Origin: Cupriavidus taiwanensis LMG 19424
GTDB taxonomy: Bacteria > Pseudomonadota > Gammaproteobacteria > Burkholderiales > Burkholderiaceae
Direction: 5' to 3'
Assembly (NCBI RefSeq): GCF_000069785.1
Contig: NC_010528.1
Location: 558,001 to 622,000 of the forward strand
Length of the DNA stretch: 64,000 nucleotides
Both the position numbers and the translations under genes were made by a program. Position 1 is the stretch's first letter. The number at the start of each line of letters is the position of its first letter. The notes beneath the pieces were generated by a model. The model made no database searches, had not been told where the DNA came from, and saw only the letters and a list, made by a program, of their open reading frames with translations. Positions 17,708 to 26,754 of the stretch are shown here, piece by piece.

Positions 17708-18466
17708 TTACTTGGGCTGCATCCGGATCGCGCCGTCCAGGCGGATCACTTCGCCGTTGAGCATGGGGTTCTCGATGATCGAGCGCGCCAGCTTCGCGTA
17801 TTCGGCGGGCCGGCCCAGCCGCGACGGGAACGGCACCATCTTGCCCAGCGCGTCCTGCACCTCCTGCGGCATGCCCAGCAGCATCGGGGTTTCGAACAGG
17901 CCCGGGGCGATGGTCATGCAGCGCACGCCGTCGCGCGCCAGGTCGCGCGCGATCGCCAGCGTCATGCCGACCACGCCGCCCTTGGACGCGGCATAGGCCG
18001 CCTGCCCGATCTGGCCGTCGAAGGCCGCCACCGAGGCGGTATTGATGATCACGCCGCGCTCGCCCTCGCTGTCGGGGGCGTTCTGCACCATCGCCGCGGC
18101 GGCCAGGCGGATCATGTTGAAGGTGCCGATCAGGTTGATGCGGATGGTCTTGTCGAAGGCATCGAGCGGATGCGGGCCGTTCTTGCCGACCGTCTTGTTG
18201 GCGGTGGCGATGCCGGCGCAGTTGACCAGGCCGGCAAGGCGGCCGAGCGACTGCGCCGCGGCGACCGCGGCCTGGCCATCGGCTTCCGAGGTGACGTCGC
18301 AGCGCACGAACCGGCCGCCGGTCTCGGCCGCCAGCGCCTGGCCCGCGGCTTCGTTCAGGTCGGCGATGACGACCCTGGCGCCGGATTCGGCAAGGAGGCG
18401 GGCCGTACCCGCGCCAAGGCCTGAGGCGCCGCCGGTGATGATGAATACGTTGTCCTTGATTTCCAC
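17708..18466 (-). CDS. Short-chain 3-hydroxyacyl-CoA dehydrogenase-like SDR
   Basis: 252 aa. The Rossmann motif [12 protein letters not shown] is at about residues 11-22, with NAGI-type NCAGIA, catalytic Ser in [12 protein letters not shown] and YAASK. The sequence resembles type II 3-hydroxyacyl-CoA dehydrogenases (HSD17B10-like) used in isoleucine and beta-oxidation routes. A 14-bp palindrome lies 26 bp upstream of the start. Single gene, convergent with the MmyB-like regulator. Confidence 0.88.
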   Translation of the reverse strand: MEIKDNVFIITGGASGLGAGTARLLAESGARVVIADLNEAAGQALAAETGGRFVRCDVTSEADGQAAVAAAQSLGRLAGLVNCAGIATANKTVGKNGPHPLDAFDKTIRINLIGTFNMIRLAAAAMVQNAPDSEGERGVIINTASVAAFDGQIGQAAYAASKGGVVGMTLAIARDLARDGVRCMTIAPGLFETPMLLGMPQEVQDALGKMVPFPSRLGRPAEYAKLARSIIENPMLNGEVIRLDGAIRMQPK

Positions 18467-18491
18467 GGTCGTGTCTCCTCGGTGTGGTTTC

Positions 18492-18505
18492 CGTTTACGT
18501 AAACG
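18492..18505. promoter_or_regulatory. Palindromic operator upstream of the SDR gene
   Basis: A perfect 14-bp palindrome, CGTTTACGTAAACG, 26 bp upstream of the SDR start. It resembles the sites described for MerR-type LiuR regulators of branched-chain amino acid catabolism, which fits an acyl-CoA dehydrogenase. The regulator itself is not in the window. Confidence 0.6.
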
Positions 18506-18605
18506 TTAAGCGCATTGTACGGAGGCCGGGCCGATGTGCAAGGGGCCCGGGAGAAATCGGGCGGCGGTGCGCTCAAGCACCTGTGCGTGCCGCAAAGGCC
18601 GGAAC

Positions 18606-18632
18606 AAAAAAAAGCGGCCCGAAGGCCGCTTT
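18606..18632 (-). terminator. Rho-independent terminator of adk
   Basis: A 9-bp perfect stem (AAAGCGGCC/GGCCGCTTT, loop CGAA), followed in the minus direction by eight A residues (18606-18613) read as U. It lies 26 bp after the adk stop. Confidence 0.9.
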
Positions 18633-18658
18633 CTTGACTGTCTGGTCCAGCGAGTCGA

Positions 18659-19324
<666 letters not shown>

Positions 19325-19717
19325 TTACGGGTCCTCAGAGTTTTTAATCTGGTATGGCGGGAGATCAGAAGGAGGGTAACGCCGTAAGTTGACGCGAGAC
19401 TGACTGCGGTCCCGGTGCGCGCTGACTGCGTTCAGCGCGGGCACGGCTCAGGCGTACCCACGCGTACGGCCGGCGGCGGCTGCCAGGGGGATGGCGGCGC
19501 GGCGCACCGGACGGGCTCTATCTTTATCTCCCCACCGAGCCTTGGCCGGCGGCGCGACTGCTCGCGCCAGCGGGGCGGCTCTGTATCGGCAAGCATTATG
19601 CCATGAGGCAGCGGGGATTCGGCCCGAAATCGGCGCCCCGGTTCGGTTGCAGCAGAATCGACCGGAGCGGGCAGGTGCGCGCGCAGCCCGGACGTGCGAG
19701 CCCCGCGGAGGTGTCTG
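19325..19717. other. 393-bp adk/kdsB intergenic region
   Basis: No gene supported. The first 55 bp beside adk include GGAGGG and a T-rich patch, the likely adk leader and promoter region. An 8-bp hairpin (CGCGCTGA, loop CTGCGT, TCAGCGCG) lies at 19418-19439 with no T-tract. Short frames crossing the region have no recognisable features. Confidence 0.5.
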
Positions 19718-20527
19718 TCAGGGCCCTTCCTGGGCCATCGACTGTGCCCACAGCGTGCGCACCCGGTCGAGGTCGGCCTGGGTATCCACCCCGGGCGCGG
19801 GCGCGGCGGCGGTCTGCATCACCGCGATGCGCTCGCCGTGCCACATGGCGCGCAGCTGCTCGAGCGCCTCGGTCTGCTCCAGCGGCGCCGCCGCCAGCGT
19901 CGGGAAGCGGCGCAGGAAGCCGGCCCGATAGGCGTACAGGCCGATATGACGCAGCACCGGCATGTCCGGCAGCGGCACCCGGGCCGACGCGGCAGGCATG
20001 GCCGGCACGCCGGACCACGCGTCGCGCGCCCACGGAATCGGCGCGCGCGAGAAATACAGCGCGCGGCCGGCGGCGTCGCACACCACCTTGACCACGTTGG
20101 GGTTGAACACTTCGGCGCTGTCGTGCAGCGGATGGGCCGCGGTGGCGATGGCGCAGTCCGCGTGGTGCGCCAAGTGCAGCGCCACCTCGTCGATCAGCGC
20201 CGGCTCGATCAGCGGCTCGTCGCCCTGCACGTTGACGACGATGGCGTCATCGGCCAGCCCGAGTTGCGCCGCGACCTCGGCCAGCCGGTCGGTGCCCGAG
20301 GGGTGGTCGGCGCGGGTCAGCACCGCCTCGATGCCGTGCGCGGCGCAGGCCTGCGCCACCGCGGGCGCGTCGGTGGCGACCACGGTGCGCTGCGCCGACG
20401 ACGCGTGCGCGCGCTCGGCCACGCGCACCACCATCGGCCGACCGCCGATGTCGGCCAGCGGCTTGTCGGGCAGGCGGGTCGAGGCGAGCCGCGCCGGGAT
20501 CACCACGGTAAAGGCGGGGACGGTCAT
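19718..20527 (-). CDS. kdsB: 3-deoxy-manno-octulosonate cytidylyltransferase
   Basis: Activates Kdo as CMP-Kdo for lipopolysaccharide core synthesis, 269 aa. The nucleotidyltransferase start [20 protein letters not shown] holds the CTP-binding loop. [11 protein letters not shown] and the C-terminal [12 protein letters not shown] are standard for KdsB. It starts 10 bp after the Trm112-like gene in the leftward exbB-exbD-lpxK-Trm112-kdsB set. Confidence 0.97.
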   Translation of the reverse strand: MTVPAFTVVIPARLASTRLPDKPLADIGGRPMVVRVAERAHASSAQRTVVATDAPAVAQACAAHGIEAVLTRADHPSGTDRLAEVAAQLGLADDAIVVNVQGDEPLIEPALIDEVALHLAHHADCAIATAAHPLHDSAEVFNPNVVKVVCDAAGRALYFSRAPIPWARDAWSGVPAMPAASARVPLPDMPVLRHIGLYAYRAGFLRRFPTLAAAPLEQTEALEQLRAMWHGERIAVMQTAAAPAPGVDTQADLDRVRTLWAQSMAQEGP

Positions 20528-20537
20528 GGCGCGCTGC

Positions 20538-20741
20538 TCAGTTGCCCGCCGGCGCGTCCGGCTCGATCACGCGGCCGGGCACCGACTGGCGGGCCTCGTC
20601 GGCCAGCATCACGGGGATGCCGTCGCGGATCGGGTAGGCCAGCTTGTCGGCGTGGCAGATCAGCTCCTGCGCGGCGCGGTCGTATTCCAGCTTGCCCTTG
20701 CATAGCGGGCAGACCAGGATTTCAAGCAGCCGGTTGTCCAT
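20538..20741 (-). CDS. Trm112-family small zinc-binding protein
   Basis: 67 aa. It begins [20 protein letters not shown] with a CxxC pair and continues [14 protein letters not shown], typical of YcaR/Trm112-like proteins encoded between lpxK and kdsB in many proteobacteria. Role unproven; some Trm112 relatives activate methyltransferases. Its 5' end overlaps the lpxK 3' end by 20 bp, indicating translational coupling. Confidence 0.93.
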   Translation of the reverse strand: MDNRLLEILVCPLCKGKLEYDRAAQELICHADKLAYPIRDGIPVMLADEARQSVPGRVIEPDAPAGN

Positions 20742-21825
20742 CTCGGTGTTCCTCGTTGCGCCCGGCGGCGCCGCTCGCGGCGGCCGGCGCGGTCGGCGCG
20801 GGTTGGATTTGCGCCTGCACGGCGCGGCGGATTTTATCGATCAGGCCCGCATCGATCACGGGCCTGGTGGGCACGACCCAGATGCGCGGGTCGTCGAAGC
20901 GCTCGCATTTTACGGCATCCTTCTCGGTGATCAGGATCACGTCCGCATCGAGCGCGTCGGGATGGTCGACGAACGGGTCGACGACGAAGTCATAGTGGTC
21001 GGGCAGCGGCAGCGTCTTCGGCGCCAGGCCGGCGCCGCGCAGGCTGGCAAAGAAGCGCTCGGGGTTGCCGATGCCGGCCGCGGCCAGCACGCGCCGGCCG
21101 GCGAAGGCGCTGAGCGGCCGCGCCATGGCGGGATCGGCGAGCTGCCAGGCGTCACCCAGTTCCAGGCGCATGCCGTACACGCCGGGGCGGTCGGGCGTGG
21201 CGCGGAAGGTGGGGTCATTGATCAGGGTGGCGTCGCGCGGGCGCGAGAGCGGCTCGCGCAGCGGGCCCGCTGGCAGCATCAGGCCGTTGCCGCCCATGCG
21301 CGCGTCGAACATCACGATCTCGAAGTCGCGCTGCAGCTTGTAGTGCTGCAGGCCGTCGTCGAGCAGCAGCACGTTGATGCCGGGGTGCGACACCAGCATG
21401 GCCTGGGCGCACAGCGCGCGGTCGGGGTAGACCCAGACCGGCACGTCGGTGGCGCGCGCGATCAGCAGCGGTTCGTCGCCGACGTCGCCGGCCTGCGAGG
21501 TCGGCTTGACGCGGCGCGGGTGCTTGAGCTGCACGCCGTAGCCGCGCGAAACCACGCCGGGCCGCAGCCCGGCCTCGGTCAGCGCATGCGCCAGCGCGAT
21601 CACCGCGGGGGTCTTGCCGGTGCCGCCCACGGTGACGTTGCCGACCACCACCACCGGCATCGGCAGCCGCGTCGACTTGAACCAGCCGCGCTGGTAGCCG
21701 TGGCGGCGCACCCGCGCGACCACGCCGAACAGCAGCGAGAACGGCAGCATGACCCACGCGAACCAGCCGCGGCGTTGCCACTGGGCGGTCACGAAGTCGG
21801 CAAGGGCATGGCGGGGAACGGGCAT
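20722..21825 (-). CDS. lpxK: Tetraacyldisaccharide 4'-kinase
   Basis: Phosphorylates the lipid A disaccharide precursor to lipid IVA at the inner membrane. 367 aa from ATG 21825, with 34 extra in-frame upstream residues lacking homology. An N-terminal hydrophobic anchor ([18 protein letters not shown]) precedes the P-loop [18 protein letters not shown] and the family segments [15 protein letters not shown] and [15 protein letters not shown]. The C-terminal tail ([19 protein letters not shown]) is low complexity. Confidence 0.96.
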   Translation of the reverse strand: MPVPRHALADFVTAQWQRRGWFAWVMLPFSLLFGVVARVRRHGYQRGWFKSTRLPMPVVVVGNVTVGGTGKTPAVIALAHALTEAGLRPGVVSRGYGVQLKHPRRVKPTSQAGDVGDEPLLIARATDVPVWVYPDRALCAQAMLVSHPGINVLLLDDGLQHYKLQRDFEIVMFDARMGGNGLMLPAGPLREPLSRPRDATLINDPTFRATPDRPGVYGMRLELGDAWQLADPAMARPLSAFAGRRVLAAAGIGNPERFFASLRGAGLAPKTLPLPDHYDFVVDPFVDHPDALDADVILITEKDAVKCERFDDPRIWVVPTRPVIDAGLIDKIRRAVQAQIQPAPTAPAAASGAAGRNEEHRDGQPAA

Positions 21826-21960
21826 GGACGCGGCGGGCGAGAGTCGATGGTCGGGATGCGATTGTAGTGCGCGCGCGGCTTCGCCCCTCGGGGGCGGCCC
21901 AACCATTATGGGCATTGCCGTGCGCATGGGGCAAGCCCGCCGGCCGCGCGCGGCCCGGGC

Positions 21961-22386
21961 TCAGCGCGGCTGCGCGCTCTGCGTGGCGAACGTCAGGCGC
22001 GACAGCCCGGCCAGCCGCGCGGCCTCCATCACGTTGACCACGGCCTGGTGGGTGGCCTGGGCGTCGGCATTGACGATTACCACCGGCGGCTGGCCGCCGG
22101 CGCCCGCGGCGCTGCGCAGCCGGTCGGCCAGGCTGGTGACGTCCTTCTGCTCCATCACCTGCTTGTTGACCGAGTAGACGCCGCGCGACGACACCGACAC
22201 CACGATCTCCTGCGGCTGCTGCCGCGCGCGCTCGGCGTCGGCGGTGGGCAGCTGGATCTGCAGCTCGGTAAAGCGCGAGTACGTGGTCGTGATCATCAAA
22301 AAGATCAGGATCACGAGCAGCACGTCGATCAGCGGAATCAGGTTGATCTCCGGCTCTTCGCGCCGCTGGCGGGAACGGAAGTGCAT
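21961..22386 (-). CDS. exbD: Biopolymer transport protein ExbD
   Basis: Subunit of the proton-driven ExbBD motor that energises TonB-dependent transport, 141 aa. One membrane helix (residues about 15-36, INLIPLIDVLLVILIFLMIT) carries the essential Asp of the family in IPLIDVLLV. A periplasmic domain ending QAVVNVMEAARLAGLSRLTFAT follows. It lies 23 bp downstream of exbB. No tonB is next to it. Confidence 0.95.
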   Translation of the reverse strand: MHFRSRQRREEPEINLIPLIDVLLVILIFLMITTTYSRFTELQIQLPTADAERARQQPQEIVVSVSSRGVYSVNKQVMEQKDVTSLADRLRSAAGAGGQPPVVIVNADAQATHQAVVNVMEAARLAGLSRLTFATQSAQPR

Positions 22387-22409
22387 GGCGTTCGCTTTGC
22401 GTGCGGCGC

Positions 22410-23030
22410 TCAGGCGCGGCGCTGCGGCAGGATGGCGTCGAGGAACGAGGTGGCGCGGAATTCCAGTTCGGCCACATAGTCGTCCACGCGGCGGCGGAAG
22501 TAGCGCCAGAAGATCAGCGCCGGGATCGCCACGATCAGGCCGAAGGCGGTGTTGTACAGCGCCACCGAGATGCCGTGCGCCAGCTGCTCGGGGCTGGTGC
22601 CGGTGCCGCCTTGGTTGCCGAAGATCTCGATCATGCCGATCACCGTGCCCAGCAGCCCCATCAGCGGCGCCACCGAGGCGATCGTGCCAAGCGCGTTCAG
22701 GTAGCGCTCGAGTTCGTGCGCGACCACGCGGCCGGCTTCCTCGACCACGTCCTTGGCGGCGTCGCGCGAGGTATGCGGCTGCAGCACCACGTGGCGCAGC
22801 CCCGCGGCCAGCACACGGCCCAACGGAGAATTCTGTTCCAGCGTGTTGACCACTTCCGGCGTGGCGCGGCGCTGCTGCGCGGCCGCCAGCGCTTCTTCAT
22901 ACAACCTGGCGGGCAGCACCTTGCTGCGCTTCAGCGACAGGAAGCGTTCCACGATCAGCGCCAGCGCGATGACAGAGGCGAGCAACAGCGGCCAGATCGG
23001 CCAGCCGGCCGCTTGAATGATGGAAAACAA
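22410..23030 (-). CDS. exbB: Biopolymer transport protein ExbB (MotA/TolQ/ExbB proton channel)
   Basis: Channel partner of ExbD, 206 aa if translation starts at TTG 23030 (reading MFSIIQAAGWPIWPLLLASV). The frame has no ATG or GTG close to the conserved N-terminus, and a GGGGG run lies about 5 bases upstream of the TTG. Longer upstream ATG starts would add up to 88 non-homologous residues that cross the repeat region. Three membrane segments are seen, with the channel signature GTIASVAPLMGLLGTVIGMI and ALYNTAFGLIVAIPALIFW. A rare TTG start would limit translation of the whole exbB-exbD-lpxK unit. Confidence 0.9.
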   Translation of the reverse strand: MFSIIQAAGWPIWPLLLASVIALALIVERFLSLKRSKVLPARLYEEALAAAQQRRATPEVVNTLEQNSPLGRVLAAGLRHVVLQPHTSRDAAKDVVEEAGRVVAHELERYLNALGTIASVAPLMGLLGTVIGMIEIFGNQGGTGTSPEQLAHGISVALYNTAFGLIVAIPALIFWRYFRRRVDDYVAELEFRATSFLDAILPQRRA

Positions 23031-23237
23031 TTGGACCCCCGGGATCGACAACCGAATAACGAAACCCCAAACCACCAGCCGGCATGCCTTGAGGCGCGTG
23101 GGCAGGGTGCCTTGCTGCGCGCTCCGGCATTGCTCTAAAAAAATCAGGCGCCACTCTAACTCGCGCTCCGGCGCGCGGCAAGCGACGGTGCGCGCCTGTC
23201 TCCGGCACGCATCGCGTGCGGACCGCGCGGAGCACCG

Positions 23238-23352
23238 CTTTCCACAGCGGACAGGGACAGTGTTGTGGATCGATTGTGGAAAGCTGCCGGACAAGATGGC
23301 TAAACCATTGATCGAAAAGGGTAAAGGCGACCCTGCTTAAATTTTGTGCAAT
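23238..23352 (+). repeat. Repeat unit A (46-bp module 23238-23283 plus conserved tail)
   Basis: CTTTCCACA (23238-23246) and TGTGGAAAG (23275-23283) form a perfect 9-bp inverted repeat; TGTGGAT begins at 23264, offset 26 from the unit start, with the right arm at offset 37. TGTGCAAT follows at 23345-23352, 62 bases beyond the module. Confidence 0.9.
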
Positions 23353-23452
23353 GCCGCCCGCGATGCGCTGCGCCGCATCGCGCACGTGCCGTGGCGCTGG
23401 CTGCCACAGCGTGCGGCCGCCTTTCTGTACGCTGGAGCACTTTTCGACCGCG

Positions 23453-23567
23453 CTTTCCACACGTCAGCGGGACAGTGCTGTGGAGGGCTTGTGGAAAGCT
23501 ACCTGAAAAATTGCATAAGTCCTTGATTCGAAAGGCGGTACATCCTGCTGCCTAAAAAACGGGCAAA
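23453..23567 (+). repeat. Repeat unit B (46-bp module 23453-23498 plus tail)
   Basis: The same arms as unit A (CTTTCCACA / TGTGGAAAG), with the internal TGTGGA at exactly offset 26 and the right arm at offset 37. The tail is diverged; the position matching TGTGCAAT reads CGGGCAAA. Confidence 0.9.
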
Positions 23568-23624
23568 CGGTCGTATGGTCCGCTGCCGGGTCTCGCGGCG
23601 CCCTGTCTCCTAGAAAATCGGGGT

Positions 23625-23739
23625 TTGTCCACAGCGGCAAGGGAGAGCACTGTGGATGGCCTGTGGACAATTCCGGGAGAAGCGATCTAACCATCTGAAT
23701 TAAAGGAGCTTTTGCGGCGCTGCCGCGAAAATGTGCAAT
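23625..23739 (+). repeat. Repeat unit C (46-bp module 23625-23670 plus tail)
   Basis: The arms are TTGTCCACA and TGTGGACAA, changed relative to A and B but still perfectly complementary. The internal TGTGGAT is at offset 26 and the right arm at 37. TGTGCAAT recurs at 23732-23739 with the same 62-base spacing as in unit A. Confidence 0.9.
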
Positions 23740-23870
23740 CGCAGCAGAAACGTGTCACGCGGATGCCGCTAGGGGTGTCGCGCCGCCGGGGCGAATGCCA
23801 AGGCGCTTGGCGCGATCAATAAGCGTGCTAGGCGCCACGTTGCCTTGGAGAGTGAAATATAAGGCGCTTT

Positions 23871-23990
23871 TTATCCAGAGACGCTGTGGATAACTTTGTG
23901 AACAAGGCCTTTGGCCGCCTTGTAAGTGGTTGATGCAAAAGAAAAATGGTTATATTGCCTAATTTTTGTTGTGCTCATAAATTGCATAAG
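23871..23990. promoter_or_regulatory. Consensus DnaA box with AT-rich tract
   Basis: TGTGGATAA at 23885-23893 is a perfect DnaA-box complement, facing TTATCCAGA (23871-23879, one mismatch). The next stretch, 23931-23990, has 43 A/T of 60 in a GC-rich genome. AAATTGCATAAG at 23979-23990 repeats exactly a sequence in unit B (23508-23519). Origin-like or titration-site-like in appearance; function unproven. Confidence 0.6.
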
Positions 23991-24114
23991 AATCAAAGGC
24001 TTGCACCAATTCATGCGGCTTTCGGGGCAGCAGGCTGCCATCAGCGCTACCCCCTTGACATTGCAGTTATGCTGTGGACATGTCTGATCTACGCCGCATC
24101 CCCGCGGACTGCCC

Positions 24115-25500
24115 ATGTCTGACTTGCCGAATTTGTCGCGTGACCCTTCCTTCACCGCGCCGCGCAGCGGCCGCGAGGTGATCCCGGTCGGCGAACTGAA
24201 CCACGCCATTGCGCGCGTGCTCGAACGCAGCTTTCCGCTCGCCTGGGTACGGGGCGAGATCTCAAACTTCACGCGCGCGGCGAGCGGCCACTGGTATTTC
24301 TCGCTGAAGGACGCGCGGGCGCAGATCCGCTGTGTGATGTTCCGCGGACGCAACCAGCATGTCGACTTCCAGCCGCGCGAGGGCGAGGCCGTGGAAGTGC
24401 GCGCGGTGGTCTCGATGTACGAGGCGCGCGGCGAACTGCAGCTTGGCGTGGAGGCCATGCGCCGCGCCGGACTCGGCAATCTCTATGAAGCCTTCCTGCG
24501 GCTCAAGGAAAAGCTGTCGCAGGCCGGGCTGTTCGCGCCGGAGCGCAAGCGCCCGGTGCCGGCGCAGCCGCGCGCCATCGGCGTGGTCACGTCGCTGCAG
24601 GCCGCGGCGCTGCGCGATGTGCTGAGCACGCTGCGGCGGCGCGCGCCGCATGTGCCGGTGGTGGTCTATCCGGTACCGGTGCAGGGCGCGGGCGCGGCGC
24701 AGAAAATCGCGGACATGCTCGATGCCGCGGCCGCGCGCTCGGAATGCGACGTGCTGATCCTGTGCCGCGGCGGCGGCAGCATCGAAGACCTGTGGTCGTT
24801 CAATGAAGAGGTGGTGGCGCAGGCGATTGCGCGCTGCACGCTGCCGGTGGTCTCGGGCGTGGGCCACGAGACCGATTTCACCATTGCCGACTTTGTCGCC
24901 GACGTGCGTGCGCCAACGCCCACCGGCGCGGCCGAGCTGGTCAGCCCGGATCGCTCGCACCTGCTCGCGCAGACCCTGCGCGCGCGCGATGCGCTCAGGC
25001 AATGCCTGCGCCGCGGACTGGACCTGCGCGCGCAACACCTGGACTGGCTGGCGCGGCGCGTGCGCAGCCCGCAGGCGCAGTTGCAGGAGCGCCGCGCGCA
25101 GGTCGACAATCTGGCGCGACACTTGCGCTCGGCATTGCGTGACACCGTGGTGTCGCAGCGCCATCGCCAGCAACTGCTGGCAATGCGCTGGCGCGCCTGC
25201 CGCCCCGACGCGCTCGCTGCCCACGCCGGCGTCGCGCGGCTGTGGCAACGGCTGCAGGCGGCCGCGCTGCGCCAGCACGAGCGCGCCGCGCAGCGCCTGG
25301 CACGCAGCGCGGGCGCGCTGGAGCTGCTGGCGCCGCAGCGCACGCTGGAACGCGGCTATGCGGTGCTGCTGGACCAGCGCGGACGCGCGCTGCGCGCCCC
25401 CGCCGAGATCCGCGCGGGCAGCGTGGTCGAAGCGCACCTGGCCGAGGGCGTGGCCGACCTGGCGATCGCCGGCGTGCAGGCCAAGCTGCCCGAATTCTGA
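24115..25500 (+). CDS. xseA: Exodeoxyribonuclease VII large subunit
   Basis: Single-strand-specific exonuclease subunit acting with XseB, 461 aa. The N-terminal OB fold covers [20 protein letters not shown] to about residue 105. The catalytic region includes [39 protein letters not shown] and [24 protein letters not shown] helical C-terminus ends [14 protein letters not shown]. xseB is not adjacent. Divergent from exbB across the repeat region. Confidence 0.96.
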   Translation: MSDLPNLSRDPSFTAPRSGREVIPVGELNHAIARVLERSFPLAWVRGEISNFTRAASGHWYFSLKDARAQIRCVMFRGRNQHVDFQPREGEAVEVRAVVSMYEARGELQLGVEAMRRAGLGNLYEAFLRLKEKLSQAGLFAPERKRPVPAQPRAIGVVTSLQAAALRDVLSTLRRRAPHVPVVVYPVPVQGAGAAQKIADMLDAAAARSECDVLILCRGGGSIEDLWSFNEEVVAQAIARCTLPVVSGVGHETDFTIADFVADVRAPTPTGAAELVSPDRSHLLAQTLRARDALRQCLRRGLDLRAQHLDWLARRVRSPQAQLQERRAQVDNLARHLRSALRDTVVSQRHRQQLLAMRWRACRPDALAAHAGVARLWQRLQAAALRQHERAAQRLARSAGALELLAPQRTLERGYAVLLDQRGRALRAPAEIRAGSVVEAHLAEGVADLAIAGVQAKLPEF

Positions 25501-25700
25501 GCCGCCGCGCGGCGCCGGGAACGCCTCCCATGCGCGTGCGGCACAGGCCCGAAAGACCGCGCCGAAATCTCCCGGAAAGCCGCGCGCGGACAAACTAACA
25601 TCGGAGCAGGGGGCTTTGCGCCGCGGTTTGCGTGGGCCTTGCAAGTCCCCTACAATCGGCAATTCCGGACCCAACAACCCCAACCCACAGAGACAGAACA

Positions 25701-26282
25701 ATGGAACACAAGCTCCCCCCGCTTCCGTACGCGCATGATGCCCTGGCTCCGCACATCTCCAAGGAGACGCTGGAGTTCCATCATGACAAGCACCACCAGA
25801 CCTACGTCACCAACCTGAACAACCTCATCAAGGGCACCGAGTTCGAGAACGCGACCCTGGAAGAGATCGTCAAGAAGTCGTCGGGCGGCATCTTCAACAA
25901 CGCTGCCCAGGTGTGGAACCACACCTTCTACTGGGATTCGCTGAAGCCCAACGGCGGCGGCCAGCCGACCGGCGCACTGGCCGATGCCATCAACGCCAAG
26001 TGGGGCTCGTTCGACAAGTTCAAGGAAGAGTTCACCAAGGTTGCCGTCGGCACCTTCGGTTCGGGCTGGGCCTGGCTGGTCAAGAAGGCCGACGGCTCGC
26101 TGGACCTGGTGTCCACCTCCAACGCCGCCACGCCGCTGACCACCGACGCCAAGCCGCTGCTGACCTGCGACGTGTGGGAGCACGCCTACTACATCGACTA
26201 CCGCAATGCCCGCCCGAAGTATGTCGAGGCATTCTGGAATGTCGTGAACTGGGACTTCGCCGGCAAGAACTTCGCTGGCTGA
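25701..26282 (+). CDS. sodB: Superoxide dismutase (Fe type)
   Basis: Cytoplasmic dismutation of superoxide, 193 aa. The family segments [20 protein letters not shown] and [25 protein letters not shown], and metal-site [23 protein letters not shown] are all present, covering the three His and one Asp ligands. Iron rather than manganese use is inferred from similarity to SodB and the GGG-Q arrangement (NGGGQPTG). Own transcription unit with a strong terminator. Confidence 0.96.
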   Translation: MEHKLPPLPYAHDALAPHISKETLEFHHDKHHQTYVTNLNNLIKGTEFENATLEEIVKKSSGGIFNNAAQVWNHTFYWDSLKPNGGGQPTGALADAINAKWGSFDKFKEEFTKVAVGTFGSGWAWLVKKADGSLDLVSTSNAATPLTTDAKPLLTCDVWEHAYYIDYRNARPKYVEAFWNVVNWDFAGKNFAG

Positions 26283-26311
26283 TCCACGGATCGTCCGCAC
26301 CGCAGAAATCG

Positions 26312-26335
26312 AAAAAGGGCCGCCAGGCCCTTTTT
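26312..26335 (+). terminator. Rho-independent terminator of sodB
   Basis: A 10-bp stem (AAAAAGGGCC/GGCCCTTTTT, loop GCCA) whose right arm runs into TTTTTT, 29 bp after the sodB stop. Confidence 0.93.
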
Positions 26336-26754
26336 TGTTGTCCGTCCGATTCCGCATTTGGCGCACGCTCCACGCACTGCGCACCCCCCGCATCGCCTGT
26401 GTCGACGGCGTCCCATCGCTGGAACACAGCGACACACTACCGCCCACTACCGGGCCCCGCGCCCGCGCCCTATGCTGCCGATGTCCATGCCGGCATGGTC
26501 GGCCACCACGATAACAAATCGGTATGGCGACCAAAAGAAAATGCGAATGGACGCTGCGATACCCGATTTCTAGAATCCCCCTCACGCTGCATCGCCGCGT
26601 ACATCCGCCGCATGAGATAGCGCAATCAAGAATCCAGACATTGCTGATGCCGTAGTCCGGGCAGGGGTTGCTGCTGCCCGCGATTTCGTGCACGGGGCGG
26701 GGCAGGCATCCCCGTATCGATTCGGACAGGCGCAAGACCGACACTGGAGACAAC
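26336..26754. other. 419-bp leader region of the porin/amidohydrolase operon
   Basis: No gene supported; the short frames lack homology. The sequence 26505-26575 is A/T-richer than its surroundings (ACGATAACAAATCGG, AAAAGAAAATGCG) and is the best place for a promoter. A GGAGA ribosome site precedes the porin ATG. No operator recognised. Confidence 0.5.

Larger units (their letters stand above)
23031..24114. other. 1.1-kb gene-poor divergent region with DnaA-box-like repeat modules
   Basis: Lies between the divergent exbB and xseA genes. It contains three diverged repeat units of at least 115 bp, each built on a 46-bp module with three TGTGGA-type 9-mers. Near xseA it holds a consensus DnaA box with a partner and a 60-bp AT-rich stretch. 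Only short reading frames cross it. The promoters of both flanking genes must also be here. Confidence 0.85.

Noticed and set aside
19415..19606. 63-residue open frame between adk and kdsB
   Set aside because: No ribosome binding site, no recognisable domain, and low-complexity composition; treated as intergenic.
23238..23739. CRISPR array
   Set aside because: Only three units, 172-215 bp apart, and the intervening tails are homologous to each other rather than unique spacers; no cas genes.
23031..24114. Chromosomal replication origin
   Set aside because: Not claimed as such: no dnaA, dnaN, parAB, rpmH or rep gene is near. Kept as an origin-like or titration-site hypothesis only.
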